DNA from: Diphasiastrum complanatum
Taxonomy: Eukaryota > Streptophyta > Lycopodiopsida > Lycopodiales > Lycopodiaceae
NCBI GenBank assembly: GCA_029204225.1
Contig: CM055109.1
Location: 41,016,249-41,080,248 of the forward strand
Reading direction: 5' to 3'
DNA: 64,000 bases
A model generated the notes under the pieces. That model was not told the origin of the DNA. It saw only the letters and a list, made by a program, of their open reading frames with translations, and ran no database searches. A program made the translations under genes and the position numbers. Every line of letters starts with the position of its first letter. Within the stretch, counting starts at the first letter, position 1. This document shows, in pieces, positions 10,939 through 21,730 of this stretch.

Positions 10939-11700
10939 TCATTTTTTCATTATTATCATATAAAGACTCCATCGGTTCAAGGTATACATCAATGGAATGC
11001 ACCACATCTTGAGTATCTTCACAACAATTGTTTTCTTCAGTAATAGTAATTTTATTTGATTGATCAATCTTATAGTCATACTCAACATTTTTACTACATT
11101 ATTTTTGCACCATAATATTTTCTTTAACTTTAAAAGCTGATTTATTTGAATAGGATCATCAAACTCATCCAAGGATCTATCTATCCAACTCTTCTTATCA
11201 TATTCTTCTATTTCTGTCATCATTTTATGAGCATGTTCTAAAGCAACTACCCTTGAGATAGCTTCCTCAAAAGTCTTAGGAACTTTTGAGAGAATATCAT
11301 ATGCCATGTCATCAAGCAAACCTGATATAAACCAAGATAAGAAAAACTCTTCTCCTGGTCTTTCACTTAATCTTTTAGCCAAACAATTGATTCTATCAAC
11401 AAAGCTTTTGATAAGTTAATTTTGTTTCAATTTAATTTCACTTAGTAATTTGATAATATCAAAAGAGTAATTCCATCTTCTAAACCTATCCAAGAAGCTT
11501 GTTTTAAGTTTTGTCCAATTACAAATTTTCTTTTGATTCAATACAGAATACCATTCAAGAGCAACATTATCCAATGTTACTGGAAATAATCTAAACATGT
11601 CATCATCTTCTTCTTCATAATTTTGTCTACACACATTCATGAAACTTTGAATATGTAGATCTGCATCTTCATCTTCATTTTTATTAAACTGGGTAGACTG
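10939..11700 (-). pseudogene. gag: Ty3/gypsy-type gag fragment
   Basis: The minus-strand reading from about 11700 contains FRLFPVTLDNVALEWYSVL and TSFLDRF, the typical helix-rich retrotransposon gag core. It continues with LSEIKLKQN, an in-frame TAA at about 11416-11418, then FVDRINCLAKRLSERPGEE, WFISGL and VVALEHAHKM. The two open parts (11640-11416 and 11382-10939) share one frame, so a single nonsense change separates them. Gag packages element RNA in the cytoplasm. No zinc knuckle is visible. Confidence 0.65.
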
Positions 11701-11726
11701 GCACTTTCTTCATCCATTGACACTGT

Positions 11727-12399
11727 TTTTCTTATTTTTTTGTATGTTCTATTGGATTGTTGTGAAATGATCGTAGAAATGATTTTTTTCAATTATAACT
11801 TTGGTGATAATGGTTGATTTCAATTTTTAAATGGACTTACTTAGTTTGTAATACTTATAACTTCTTTAGTTAGTTCTCTTCATCTTTCATTTCTAAGTGT
11901 TTTCTTCTTCTTCTTTTTTCACAATTTTTTTTTTTGTTTATCAAGTATGAATAACACTCATTCAAGACATGCAATTTCAATACGGTCCTTTTGAGTGATT
12001 TTCCTTGTCTACTTCAAGATGGCACCCACTAGGCTAGGATGGTGGGACTAGGCTTCACACCTACACCTCTCTGTCCAACACTATACCTTACTTCTTCCAC
12101 AAAGCTTGAAATTGTTGTATTACTCAATCATAAAAACATTCATCTTGCTCACACATCTCACAAATATCACCAAGTCCAAACAACAATTTTTATCACACAT
12201 TACCATCATGATCAACAGTGACAATCATTCACTTTTCATCTATACAATCATTAAATAATGATTGTCTATTCAAAATCAAAACACATATACAGGATTTCAC
12301 GAGGTCACTTCCATTTGGCATGTTCATGAAATGGATTCTAGATTCGTCAATTTTCCTTTTGATATAATTTAAGTCGTTTCCTTAACACGAATTTCATAT
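11727..12399. other. No recognisable gene
   Basis: T-rich tracts around 11880-11940 and a short plus-strand frame (12039-12221) of low information. This could be leader or LTR of the minus-strand gag element, but I see no TG..CA ends or primer-binding site. Confidence 0.35.
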
Positions 12400-13266
12400 A
12401 TGTAAGTAATTAATATGGCTTTACATAATTAACCTTTATTCCTCCATAAAATTAAGAATATGCCTATGATACTTAAGAGGCACACGTTTATATGGGGGCA
12501 TTAAAAATAGCCATACTATTTTAGTAATCGACCGTATCTATCTAAAATAATCTATTATGTTTTTCTCTTCAACAATTTGATAAGTTCTCCATACTAAATG
12601 AAGGTAGACACAATTTACTTTAAGCTTGTCCACGAATCCGGTGTCTATTAAAAAAGATAACACAGATCTTCTTGCTTGATCATAAGGATACACGTATCTG
12701 TATAAATCTACTTTGTTTTATTTAAACAAATTAGCCTCCCATCCATAATTGTTGGTTTTAGTATAATAATCCTCTTCATAGGAATTAGGTGGTAAAAAGG
12801 AGATATAAAAAAGACTATATGGTGGTTGTGTAGGATAAACAGTATATCTCACTCCCGAAATGGCATGTAATAAGTAGTACTTTAAACTCTCAGGTAGATT
12901 GGTAAAATTTTCACGAAGGTTATACCATTGACATAATTTTACTTCATAAGGAAATAGGATACTAAGAATCCATTCTAAATCATAATCATACAAATCACCT
13001 TCCCTTCTAGAATGCAAACTATCAATGATCATTTTTAGTAATATTATTCATTATGTAAGGAGATCGAACAAATATCTTGTTTGTCTTCTATAACACTCTT
13101 AGTATACCTTGTAGATACTCTAAGGCGTAATAGAGTAACTTCCACTAAGTAGATTATCTTCTATTTCTTCTCTTACCTCAGAGTCTACAAGAACCCAAAA
13201 TTGTCCCTCTAATGTATAGGTAGTATTGAATCGTTCTGGCAACATGTTGTTTCGACAACAACTCAT
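12400..13266 (-). pseudogene. Unrecognised decayed coding stretch
   Basis: On the minus strand about 860 bp read as protein-like text. It begins SCCRNNMLPERFNTTY, then GQFWVLVDSEVREEIEDNLL (13266-13120). A better-kept 104-residue frame follows (13032-12718: DYDLEWILSILFPYEVKLC, YYLLHAISGVRYTVYPTQ, PPYSLFYISFLPP). After one in-frame stop the same frame continues with VDLYRYVYPYDQARRSVL, LIDTGFVDKLKVNCVYLHL and WRTYQIVEEKN. It is rich in Tyr, Leu and Phe. I do not recognise the family. It ends abruptly where plus-strand copia sequence begins at about 13267. It could be an ORF of the minus-strand gag element, a host gene or organelle-derived DNA. Confidence 0.4.
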
Positions 13267-13692
13267 GTGCAGAATCAATGTATAACTAAAGGCCTCCCTG
13301 ACAAAATCCCTCATGAAGTTTGGAAAGGATCCAAGTCTTCATTGAAGCATTTGAGAGTATTCGTCAGATGCACTACATATGCTCATGTCCTGAAGGAAAA
13401 CAGAAAGAAATTCGATGAGCATTCGTTCAAAACTATTTTTGTTGGTTATCGTGCTTTTGATGGAATGCATAGACTATATAATATAGAAACCCATAAAGTT
13501 TTTACTAACAAGGACATGAATTTTATAAAAGATCAGTTTATTGATTTGAAGGGCAAGGAGCAGATGCAGTCTACAATTTTTGCCCTGACAAATGATTCTT
13601 TTCATAAGACAATTTTTATTACTTCTAGTAGTCACCCTGTACAGCACATACATTCACTATCGAAGCATGCAAGCCAAGATGCTCAACGATAA
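13267..13692 (+). pseudogene. pol: Ty1/copia pol fragment: integrase C-terminal region
   Basis: The frame opens with NQCITKGLPDKIPHEVW, continues LKHLRVFVRCTTYAHV and KKFDEHSFKTIFVGYRAFDG, and then MHRLYNIETHKVF. This is the conserved segment after the copia integrase core, just before the variable linker to RT. The integrase catalytic core itself is missing upstream; the sequence switches at about 13267 to an unrelated minus-strand stretch. The matching RT segment lies about 1 kb downstream at 14715. Confidence 0.75.
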
Positions 13693-14714
13693 ATTAGCTT
13701 ACTACTCGGTTGAACATCAACAAGATTCCTACAAACAAATGGCTACAACTGACTGAATTAGACAAATCCTTACAAAGTGAAAACTAATCTAAACATACAT
13801 CTAACCATGAACAAGAAATAAGAAACTAATTAGACAACATCACAAATGTTCAAGAATCAAGAAATGCATATTTCTTGATTCTTGGACCTTCGAAGAACAT
13901 CAAGAACTAGGATGTCAATAGAATTGCAAAGTCTCAACCACAATCCTAGCCTCTAATTTACTTGAATGCTTGAATCCTACACTAATCCACATGAATAAGA
14001 AAATGAAATGCAACAACTATTCCACAATTACTCTATTCCACATTACATAAAGCAAGAAGAACAAGAAATCTAAATTAAATCCACAACCACATATGAAAGA
14101 TGGAAGGGCAAGATCATAAATGCATTACTCAAGAGAACATTCATGATCAAGCAGCTTAATGAATGCACAAACTCATGGAGGCTCTTCTCATTACAAACAT
14201 GGAGTAGATACATTACAAAGAAAGCTCCCTCATAGAAGAGGGGACCTCTTAAATAAGCAAGAGAGCTTGGTGGAGCCCATGTGGCAATTCCATAATAAAG
14301 CAGATTACAAGTGGAATTATCTTCTCCACTAGAGGTCACCATCAAAAGATGGCTCACTTTACTTTTCTAAGAGGGGTCTACTTGAATTAATTCCAAATGC
14401 CTAGAGATACTAGTTCCTACATGGTTATTCAATCTTTTGGGATTCACCATGAGGCTCACATAATTTCTTCCTATCATTCTTAAATAGAATTTCTCGACTC
14501 TCATTCTTCATCCATCCCTTATTCTTCAGAGACCTCTTCGGTCTAAGGTGAGATGTGCTCTTGGATGGCTCTGGCCCAATATCTCAGGGGATTTTTCAGA
14601 ATCAACCAACACTTAGGAGCAGCCGAATCAGCCAACACAAAGTCGAGTTTCGAAGTTAGAAACTTCAACTAGAAGATCAACTTGAATTCAAACTTAGTCT
14701 ATCCAGTACATTGA
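13693..14714. other. About 1 kb separating two copia fragments; probable insertion
   Basis: No copia linker protein can be read through this stretch, and no other gene is visible. It probably contains an inserted or substituted sequence. Short stretches such as 13844-13880 contain an inverted CAAGAATCAAGAAA / TTTCTTGATTCTTG pair. Confidence 0.4.
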
Positions 14715-15140
14715 TAAGTTCACTCACTATGTTATTCAGAAACCAACCATAGTTGAGGAAGCTATGTCACAGGCAGATTTGGATCTATGGAAAGAAGCAA
14801 TGGACAAGGAGTACAACTCATTGCTGAGGAACAACACATGGATTGTCACCAAACTACCAGTAGACAGAAAGATAATCGACTGCAAATGGATCTTCAAGAT
14901 CAAATATGATGCAGATGGCAGTATCAATAGAAGGAAAGCTCAACTCATGGCAAGGGGGTTCTCATAGATTCTCAATATCGACTACTTCAAAACTTTCAGT
15001 TTAGTCATCAAGCACACCTCTATTTGACTGCTACTTTCGTATGTTGTTACTGCGAATCTTGAGATGCACTAGATGGATGTACAAATAATATTCCTCAATG
15101 GAGTATGTTACATACCTATGTAACTAGCAATACTTCAGAC
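14715..15140 (+). pseudogene. pol: Ty1/copia reverse transcriptase N-terminal fragment
   Basis: The frame shows EAMSQADLDLWKEAMDKEY, NNTWIVTKLP, IIDCKWIFKIKYDADGSI and NRRKAQLMARGFS, the classic start of the copia RT (RVT_2). After a TAG at 14965 the similarity continues, decayed, through KTFSLVIKH, VVTANLEMH and MDVQIIFLNG to about 15115. The catalytic YVDD block is absent. It probably belongs to the same element as the integrase fragment at 13267. Confidence 0.75.
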
Positions 15141-15180
15141 CCCTAATAGTCCATTTAGTGTTGGGGGCTAAATGGCAAGG

Positions 15181-15373
15181 TACCCTTAGGATTAAGGGTA
15201 TGTGCCCTTGGATAAGGACAGACAAGTGACTATACCTTAGTTGGAGGTATGGATTCACGTGACCCTTGGATAAGGAGTACCCTTAGTATTAAGGGTAGGT
15301 GTCTTAGATTAAGGTACTAATGTCCTTGGTTAAGGGCAGGTAGGTGTCTATGCCTTGGATGGAGGTATGGAAC
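15181..15373. repeat. Tandem duplication, about 97-bp period
   Basis: The text TACCCTTAGGATTAAGGGTA at 15181 recurs as TACCCTTAGTATTAAGGGTA at 15278. Downstream words (CCTTGGATAAGG / CCTTGGTTAAGG, GGAGGTATGG) recur at matching spacing. The short palindromic core CCCTTAnnATTAAGGG occurs in both units. Confidence 0.65.
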
Positions 15374-16489
15374 CTCGAGAGGTGTTAGAAAGTCATTGGA
15401 TGACTATTTTTCTAATACCTTGGGCCACAACCTTGAACCATATCACTTTATTGGTCTAGGACCAAAGTATACATGCACAACTTGGGCAATGGGACCTAGT
15501 AGAAGGGCGCCCTTCTAAAGTGTCCATTGAGTTCCCAACTCTCACAAGAAAGGCATTCAAAGAGTCATAGGTTATGGAAGGAGTCTTTTGACCTTCCATA
15601 AGCCTATGGAGGCTCTTGGAGATTCTTTAACTCCCCTAGGCTTCTCTCTCTCTCATTGGATGGGCATGGAACGCCATAGTGCATTGGAGGGGTCCATGGG
15701 CCATCTATATGAGGGTAGTAGGGTGCCCATTGGGAGGGTGGGATCTCTCTTGTTTGCTTTGCTTTTGCTCTTGTGTTGCTATTAGTGTGTAGAGTGCTTT
15801 CTTGTGGTAGTATGCTTGAGGTTTGGATCTTGCTTATGGTATGAGACATAAGTAGTGTTTGGATCTTGAGAATGCTATGGAGTGTTGTGGTATGCTTGTG
15901 ATTTGTTTATGGTTAGCAAGGGGGTGCTAGATAGGTCTTGCTTGGAGCTTAGATCTAGCTATGGTTGGGTGGTGAATACTTGAGGCCAGCTTGTTATCTA
16001 TCTTTGTGTTTAAAGAGTAGGGACACAGGTGGAGGAGAGATCCTTGGAGGCTTGCAGATCCTTACTTGCAGGTGGAGGCATCCTAGGTTGGAGTTGGGGA
16101 GCATCTTGAATCTTGCAGATTGCTTGGAGGACATTTGGAGGCTCTACCTTGGATTTTGTTTTGGGAAAGATTATAGGCTTTTCTAGTTGTAGGAAGCTTG
16201 TAGTTGAAGTACCCAATGAATCTAGTTCTCTTTGGAAGAGAGTAGTGATGCTTATAGAATTGTTCAGGGGCTGATTTTTTATCATGTTAGAGGAGTTTTA
16301 AAGTCGGCTTTGGGTTTTTAAAATTCTGAAAAAAGATTTGTGGGATGGTTAGAGGAAGTCTTCCTCAATATACACAAACTTTTTTTTGCAAAAAGATTGA
16401 TTCTAGCACTGTATTTTGATCAAAACTAGTGTTTTTTTTGCATAAATAAAGTGTTTGAAGTTTTGATTTTCATATCAAAGTTCTGTTTT

Positions 16490-16800
16490 TCAGACCTGTA
16501 AATCTGAAAATTAGATCTGAAAAGTGAAGTTTTCATCTAAACTTCATTAGTTACACCTTTCTATCTCCTACTTTCATGAAAATGGCAATGTAGGAAGGGA
16601 ATGGTAGTGTAACTTTGTGCATAAAACAAGTTTTGAAATTTTGTTTTTTGTCATTTTGAAGTTTTGATTTTTAGACCTGTAAATCTGAAAATCAGATCTG
16701 AAAATTGAAGTTTTCATAAAGCTTCATTAGTTATCCATTTCTAAACACTAATTTCTTGGTTTTGGAAATGTAGAATAGTGAGAAATGTGAAAACTTTGGT
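16490..16800. repeat. Tandem duplication, 181-bp period
   Basis: AGACCTGTAAATCTGAAAAT starts at 16492 and again at 16673. The similarity continues through AGATCTGAAAA, TGAAGTTTTCAT and CTTCATTAGTTA. Substitutions between copies show that it is old. Confidence 0.7.
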
Positions 16801-17118
16801 TGCTTTTGAAATGAACATATGGAATGGGAACTTTATGTAAACATTAGCTTGGACTAGTTAATTGAAGTTTACATAAAGATTTGTTATTCATTTTTGCTTT
16901 TGATTAAGAAAAAATGTAGCTTGTTGTTGTTTTTCTCTTAAGCTTGGATTGAGCTTGCAAATAGTAGGCTTGGATTGAGCTTACAAACAATAAGATTGAA
17001 TGAATAGAAGTAAATGCTTTTTATTTGCATTGGATGTAACAATTGAAGCATTTCTATCATTCTAATTTGAGCACTTGTTGTTGTATTTGCATAATAGGAA
17101 AACACACAAGCAACCCCA

Positions 17119-17814
17119 ATGGATCAAACCAATGAAAACCCAACATTTGATCTATCAAACCCATCCAATGTGGCACAAGCTCTTGAACTTTTATACCAAC
17201 AAATCCAAGCCACTAATAAGCAGCTTCTTGAAACTAATCAGAGAAACCAAGACTTAGAGTCTAGGTTAGCCAATCAGAAGAAGCATGTAGTTCCACCTCC
17301 TGTAAAAGTGTTTAAGGGGGAGAAGAAAGATAGGAACTTACAAGTGGTAAGTTCTTGGCTAAATGTTTGGAACAAATACTTTGCCATGAACCAATTCCCT
17401 GAATCTGAGAAGTTATCCACTGTCACCATGTTCCTTGAAGGAAGAGCCTTAGTTTGGTGGGATGACTTAGTTGCAAAGGGCAATCAACCTTGTACATGAG
17501 ATGATTTTTGCAAGCTTTTTAGGGGTTATTTTCTACCACTTTTAGATGACTATGAACACTTCCAAAAGTTGAGTCATCTAACCGTGAATAAAGGTTTGGA
17601 ACAATTTATTCAAGATTTTCATGAGTACCTGAATCCACTTTATAGTGATATTCCGCCTAAGGTACAAATGTTAATGTTTATTGATGGGTTACCAAAAGAT
17701 TATCAAGTGGATGTTCATAGGAACCATCCAAAAACCCTAGAAGATCCCATGAGGGCTGCAAAATACTTTGATGACACACCTAAGCCACCTAGGGATCAAC
17801 AGCCTAATGAGTAG
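17119..17814 (+). pseudogene. gag: Ty3/gypsy gag with one nonsense codon
   Basis: Starts MDQTNENPTFDLSNPSN. A coiled-coil region follows (LLETNQRNQDLESRLANQ), then VKVFKGEKKDRNLQVVSSWL, the gag core with FLEGRALVWWDDL, and, after an in-frame TGA at 17497-17499, DDFCKLFRGYFLP and FIQDFHEYLNPLYSDIPP, LMFIDGLPKDYQ. Upstream and downstream parts share a frame, so TGG-to-TGA decay is likely. The frame ends at TAG 17812. A CCHC knuckle follows in a shifted frame (17961-18005). Confidence 0.8.
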
Positions 17815-17954
17815 AAAAAAAAGATTTTCAATTTAAGAGGAAGGATAGGGAAGTTGTTAATGAAACACATCCCAATTCCAACAATCCTAAGAAAACCAAG
17901 AAAAACTTTAAAAACCATCATGGTGGCAATGATAAAGCTGAAGCTCGTAAGAAG

Positions 17955-18010
17955 AACATGTGTTTCAAGTGCAATGGCGAGGGTCACCTTGCACGTGATT
18001 GCATCAAAAA
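17955..18010 (+). pseudogene. gag: CCHC zinc knuckle of the gypsy gag
   Basis: One frame reads CFKCNGEGHLARDC, which fits C-x2-C-x4-H-x4-C exactly. It would bind RNA as part of the nucleocapsid. It lies in a different frame from the preceding gag core, so at least one indel separates them. Confidence 0.75.
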
Positions 18011-18139
18011 AACAAGCTTCAACCTCAGGTAATCTATCTCAAAGTAATGAGATGGATGTTTGTTTCCTTACTTCTTTAGTTTTTGGTCCTAATGACCTTA
18101 AGTGCATTAAAAGTAAAGAAATTGAACAAGGTAACCATT

Positions 18140-18480
18140 AAGAATAGATGTCCACTGCTGCGGATGGATGACCTAATAGATTATCTTGGTGGTGTTGGGT
18201 ACTTTACCAAGATAGATCTAAGGTCAGGATTCCATCAGATATGCATTAAGGCAGAAGATATACTAAAGACCGGGTTTCGAACTCGCTTTGGTCACTACAA
18301 ATTTTTGGTGTTGCCTTTTGGTTTGACCAATGCACCGGTAACTTTCCAATAGATGATGAACGATTTGTTCAGGCCATATTTGGAAAGGTTCGTAGTGGTA
18401 TTCTTAGATGATATCCTAGTGTTCAGTAAGACTTTGGCGGAACGTAAAGAGCACCTTAGATCGTCTGGGACATCCTAAGA
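18140..18480 (+). pseudogene. pol: Ty3/gypsy reverse transcriptase fragment
   Basis: Reads [48 protein letters not shown] and TNAPVTFQ, then a TAG at 18350, then [16 protein letters not shown]. These are RT motifs ending with the catalytic FLDD form of YxDD (about 18401-18412). The protease is missing: the sequence passes from zinc knuckle to RT in about 130 bp. An internal deletion is therefore likely. Confidence 0.8.
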
Positions 18481-18521
18481 AGGGAAAAGCTCTTTGCCAA
18501 AGAGTCTATGTATGACTTTTT

Positions 18522-18965
18522 TTGCGAAGGAATTGTCCTACTTGGGGCATAAGATTTTCGAACGGGGAGTGGAGATTGAGGCCGATCATATCTAGAGGGC
18601 CTATTCTTACCACAGTTCAGGAAATCAAGTCTTTCTTGGGGTTTGTAGGATTTTTCCATCGACATATTCCCCATTTTGCTCGATTGGCATTTCCCCTTAC
18701 CCAGGCCTTGAAAGGCTATAAGAAGCTAAGCCGGAGGGCTAAGAGTCCACTAGTGGTGTGGACGGAGGATATGAATAATTGTTTTCAGTTGCTTAAGAAA
18801 AGTGTCACTTCGGCACCAATACTAATCATTGGCGATCCTAATAAGGCTTTTGTGGTTAGGACCAATGCCAGTGATTATGCTATTGGAGCTGTCTGCAGAA
18901 CTACACTTGTTTCTAACAGTCTACAGAAATACAAAGAAATTCGTGACAGAGCTCTGATGACATGA
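18522..18965 (+). pseudogene. pol: Ty3/gypsy RT thumb and RNase H fragment
   Basis: The frame contains TVQEIKSFLGFVGFFHRHI, FARLAFPLTQALKG, and, in the RNase H start, APILIIGDPNKAFVVRTNA followed by SDYAIGAV. The connection to the upstream RT part is scrambled (18440-18540) by indels. The frame ends at TGA 18963, and the rest of RNase H and the integrase are absent. Confidence 0.75.
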
Positions 18966-19309
18966 AAGTGTTCGACCACCTCAGCTATTCAGCATTCGTT
19001 GCATCGACTATTTGCCACTTTGAATGTTTTATGTTCGGACACGACAACCATTTGGCAACTACAACTAATTCGCATCTATCACTCTCAAGTTGAGTCGATC
19101 GAATGGCGACACAACTATATCATCGTCACGACCGGACATGATCTCCATCGGACTCATATATTGTGTAAAAGTGACTAACAATAGCATGTAGTAGATTAAT
19201 CTAATTTTCAATGTATAGATTAACCATTTTTTTAATTAGCTAGCCATATGTACAAATACCCATCAACTTATCAGTTGTCGGGTTAATGAATCAGTGATTG
19301 AACATCCAG

Positions 19310-20190
19310 AGCACAATTGTTCTATTTTTTTCTCTCTATTACTACAAAGTATTGTCTAATAAAAAATGTGACTTTGTCTGCATTTAGACTGTTATCATTC
19401 GTGACTACATAATATTCGTTCCATAATTCGAGTCGTGTATGTTATGATTGAATGCTTATTTTATTCATGTTCAGGTAGATTCATGTTTGCAGATAAATTA
19501 TTCATAGATTAAACTATTCGTGTGACTGATAACATAAATCATATTCGTTGTTCTAGTCATCCTAGACGCTTTACACTTCCGCACATAAAATCTAAATCTA
19601 TAACTCAGTGAATTCGTGCATGGCTATGGAATCAAGTCTTTCTATCTAGTGACTTCAAAACTGTGATCAAGTAAGACAGATTTTGATTTTTTTGAATTTG
19701 GTCTAAATATGATAGACATAACTACATGCACTGAGGATCCTAACATGTGCACTGCCTCTTTCGGATCCCAGCATCTCTCTATAACTCCAGAGTATTATTT
19801 CAGAAAGATCGCAGATCTGTCTACATTTAGACTTGTACACATCTTCAACTAAATATATTCATTTTAGTAACATAAGTCATGTTTTCTCATGTCAAATCCA
19901 TGTATTCAGTTTTGTTTTGATTCATGATATGCAGATAATATAATTTGTAGGTTGAATTATTCTGATGTCTTGTAGCTTATGTCGATTGTAATGCTCTAAA
20001 CCTTATCTAATTCACTTATGCTTCCACAAATAAATTCTAAATCAACTTAATTCGTGCATGTCTATAGAGTCAACTGTATTGATCCAAGTGACTTCAAAGC
20101 TTGGATCAAGTAGAGCTATCTTTGAGCGATCGAAATAAAGTTCAAATCCAATAGAAATAGATTCATGCACCAAGGATTATCCGCCAACCC
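19310..20190. repeat. Degenerate tandem dimer, about 440-bp period
   Basis: Matching words recur at a constant offset: CATTTAGACT at 19380 and 19822, GCAGATAA at 19489 and 19933, AATTCGTGCATG near 19611 and 20049, GTGACTTCAAA at 19649 and 20088, TGCAC..AGGAT near 19724 and 20164. Two full units are visible and are quite diverged. No coding potential is seen. This could be a satellite remnant or a duplicated LTR piece. Confidence 0.6.
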
Positions 20191-20199
20191 CAATATTTC

Positions 20200-20310
20200 C
20201 CAACAGACTTTGCATACATTGGCTTAATTTACCAACATCATATCAAGATCAGGTCTAGTTATAGTTAAGTAGATCAAGGAGCCTATAAGCCTTCAATAGA
20301 GAGTGACACG
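20200..20310 (-). pseudogene. Short copia RT scrap
   Basis: The minus strand reads RLIGSLIYLTITRPDL, the conserved block near the end of copia RT (compare the same block in the element at 40500 and in the plus-strand copy at 31170). Stops flank it. No other part of an element is adjacent. Confidence 0.7.
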
Positions 20311-20382
20311 AGAACACATGTAGCAAATATGCACGCACAATACAAAGGAGGTGGCGTGGCCAAAAAACATTTCGCATGGATA

Positions 20383-20570
20383 TACGCGTGGATACGGTCG
20401 CGTGGATGTTCCACGCAAGTGTCATTTCTGGCAGCAGATCGTTTGAAGATCGTGAAATTCAAACTGCGTGAATTATCCACGCCAACTCCGACAACCGACA
20501 GTCGGACAAACTTTCGACAGCCGGAGCCGGAAATGGGAATTTCGATTTGGCGTGGATAATCCACGCGTGC
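20383..20570. repeat. Cluster of 17-bp GCGTGGAT/ATCCACGC palindromes
   Basis: GCGTGGATGTTCCACGC lies at 20400-20416, GCGTGAATTATCCACGC at 20466-20482 and GCGTGGATAATCCACGC at 20550-20566, with a half-copy ACGCGTGGATA near 20384. The cluster is GC-richer than its surroundings. No gene is read through it convincingly. Confidence 0.75.
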
Positions 20571-20599
20571 GCCTTTTGATCCTTGATCTTTCATGCCCT

Positions 20600-21720
20600 A
20601 GCTAATTCGTAATCAACCTCGTCCGGTTTTGAGTTAGAACCATCCACAACATCCCAAAGATCTCTATCCATAAGCATTATCCTAAGTTCAACTTCCAGAT
20701 GTAAAAGTTTGAATCATTGAATTTGTCGATGATTCTGACTTCGTTGTGGATGATGATAAAGATGAAGTGTTACTAGTGTGAGACATATTGAACTGATAGT
20801 AATTGAAGGTAGATAACCTCCCGACTTTAAACATCATAAATGTTCATGTCTAAATCCAAACCTTTAGAATATGAATAGTTAGCACCCAAACCTTCAATTT
20901 TGCAAAGCTTATCAATGGCATTAAAAACATATGAACACTGTAAACATTATATTGGATAACTTATGAAGGTTTTATTTTATTTATTGATTTATAATAGGGT
21001 GTTGCATCATATGTAACAAATTTGTATTCCTAGCATTAATCACATCAAGAAGCTGCATTGAATATATTTGCATGGAGCTCCCATGAATGTGGCAAAATTT
21101 GAATCAAAGTAAGCATCTTCATCCAAAATCATATATACAGTACACAACAAAAACTTATAATCAGTACACAGAAAACATTTTCAAGTATAAAATTGGTCAT
21201 GGCTCCATTGTCATGGTGTTCTTAGACCAAAACAAATCAGCTCAAATTTCTTAGAAATCATTTTGATATGGAACAACAATATTAGTAGATGGGGTCATCC
21301 AAGTACGCAAGATAGTTATAGGTAAAAAAAAGAGAATCATCAAAGAAAGCCAATGCACTTGTTTAAATTTTTGCGAAAATTTTCACACAACCATCGACGA
21401 ATAAATACATCATCACTTCGCTTCCAGTTATGATCCTTTTTTGATCAATTAAAAGCTCTTCCCTGCTTCGAATGGATCAAACTGCACAAATATTGAAAAC
21501 CCATACCTTGCATCAACATGCTTACTATACATATTTTACCAATGCTTGCAGAAGCACAAAAGCTATGTAACTCCCTTTATTTTTGGAGGAAAAAGGAGTC
21601 GTGCTTGGGAAAAAGTCAAATAATAAATCTCATGGATTGAGCACCCAAAAAAAAATGCTTATATTAGCTTGAGAGTATGCATTTAAAATAGGATGCAATT
21701 TCGGTCAGATTAAAAGGTGT
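20600..21720. other. No recognisable gene
   Basis: Only short, low-information frames. The region ends at the 5' truncation of the non-LTR relic. Confidence 0.4.
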
Positions 21721-21730
21721 TGTGTAGGAA

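Larger units (their letters stand above)
15159..17118 (+). other. Presumed 5' region (LTR and leader) of the gypsy relic
   Basis: Copia similarity ends just before TGTTGGGGGCTAAATGG at 15159, which has the TG start expected of an LTR. The gag frame begins at 17119. No end of the LTR and no primer-binding site could be recognised, so the boundary is tentative. Two internal tandem duplications lie inside (15181-15373 and 16490-16800). Confidence 0.35.

Noticed and set aside
13120-13314. Minus-strand ORF beginning at 13314
   Set aside because: Its first 16 residues are the antisense of the copia integrase fragment; only the part below 13267 is kept as a separate relic.
15588-16285. Several 65-91 aa ORFs on both strands
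   Set aside because: They lie in the presumed LTR/leader of the gypsy relic, overlap each other and have no motif.
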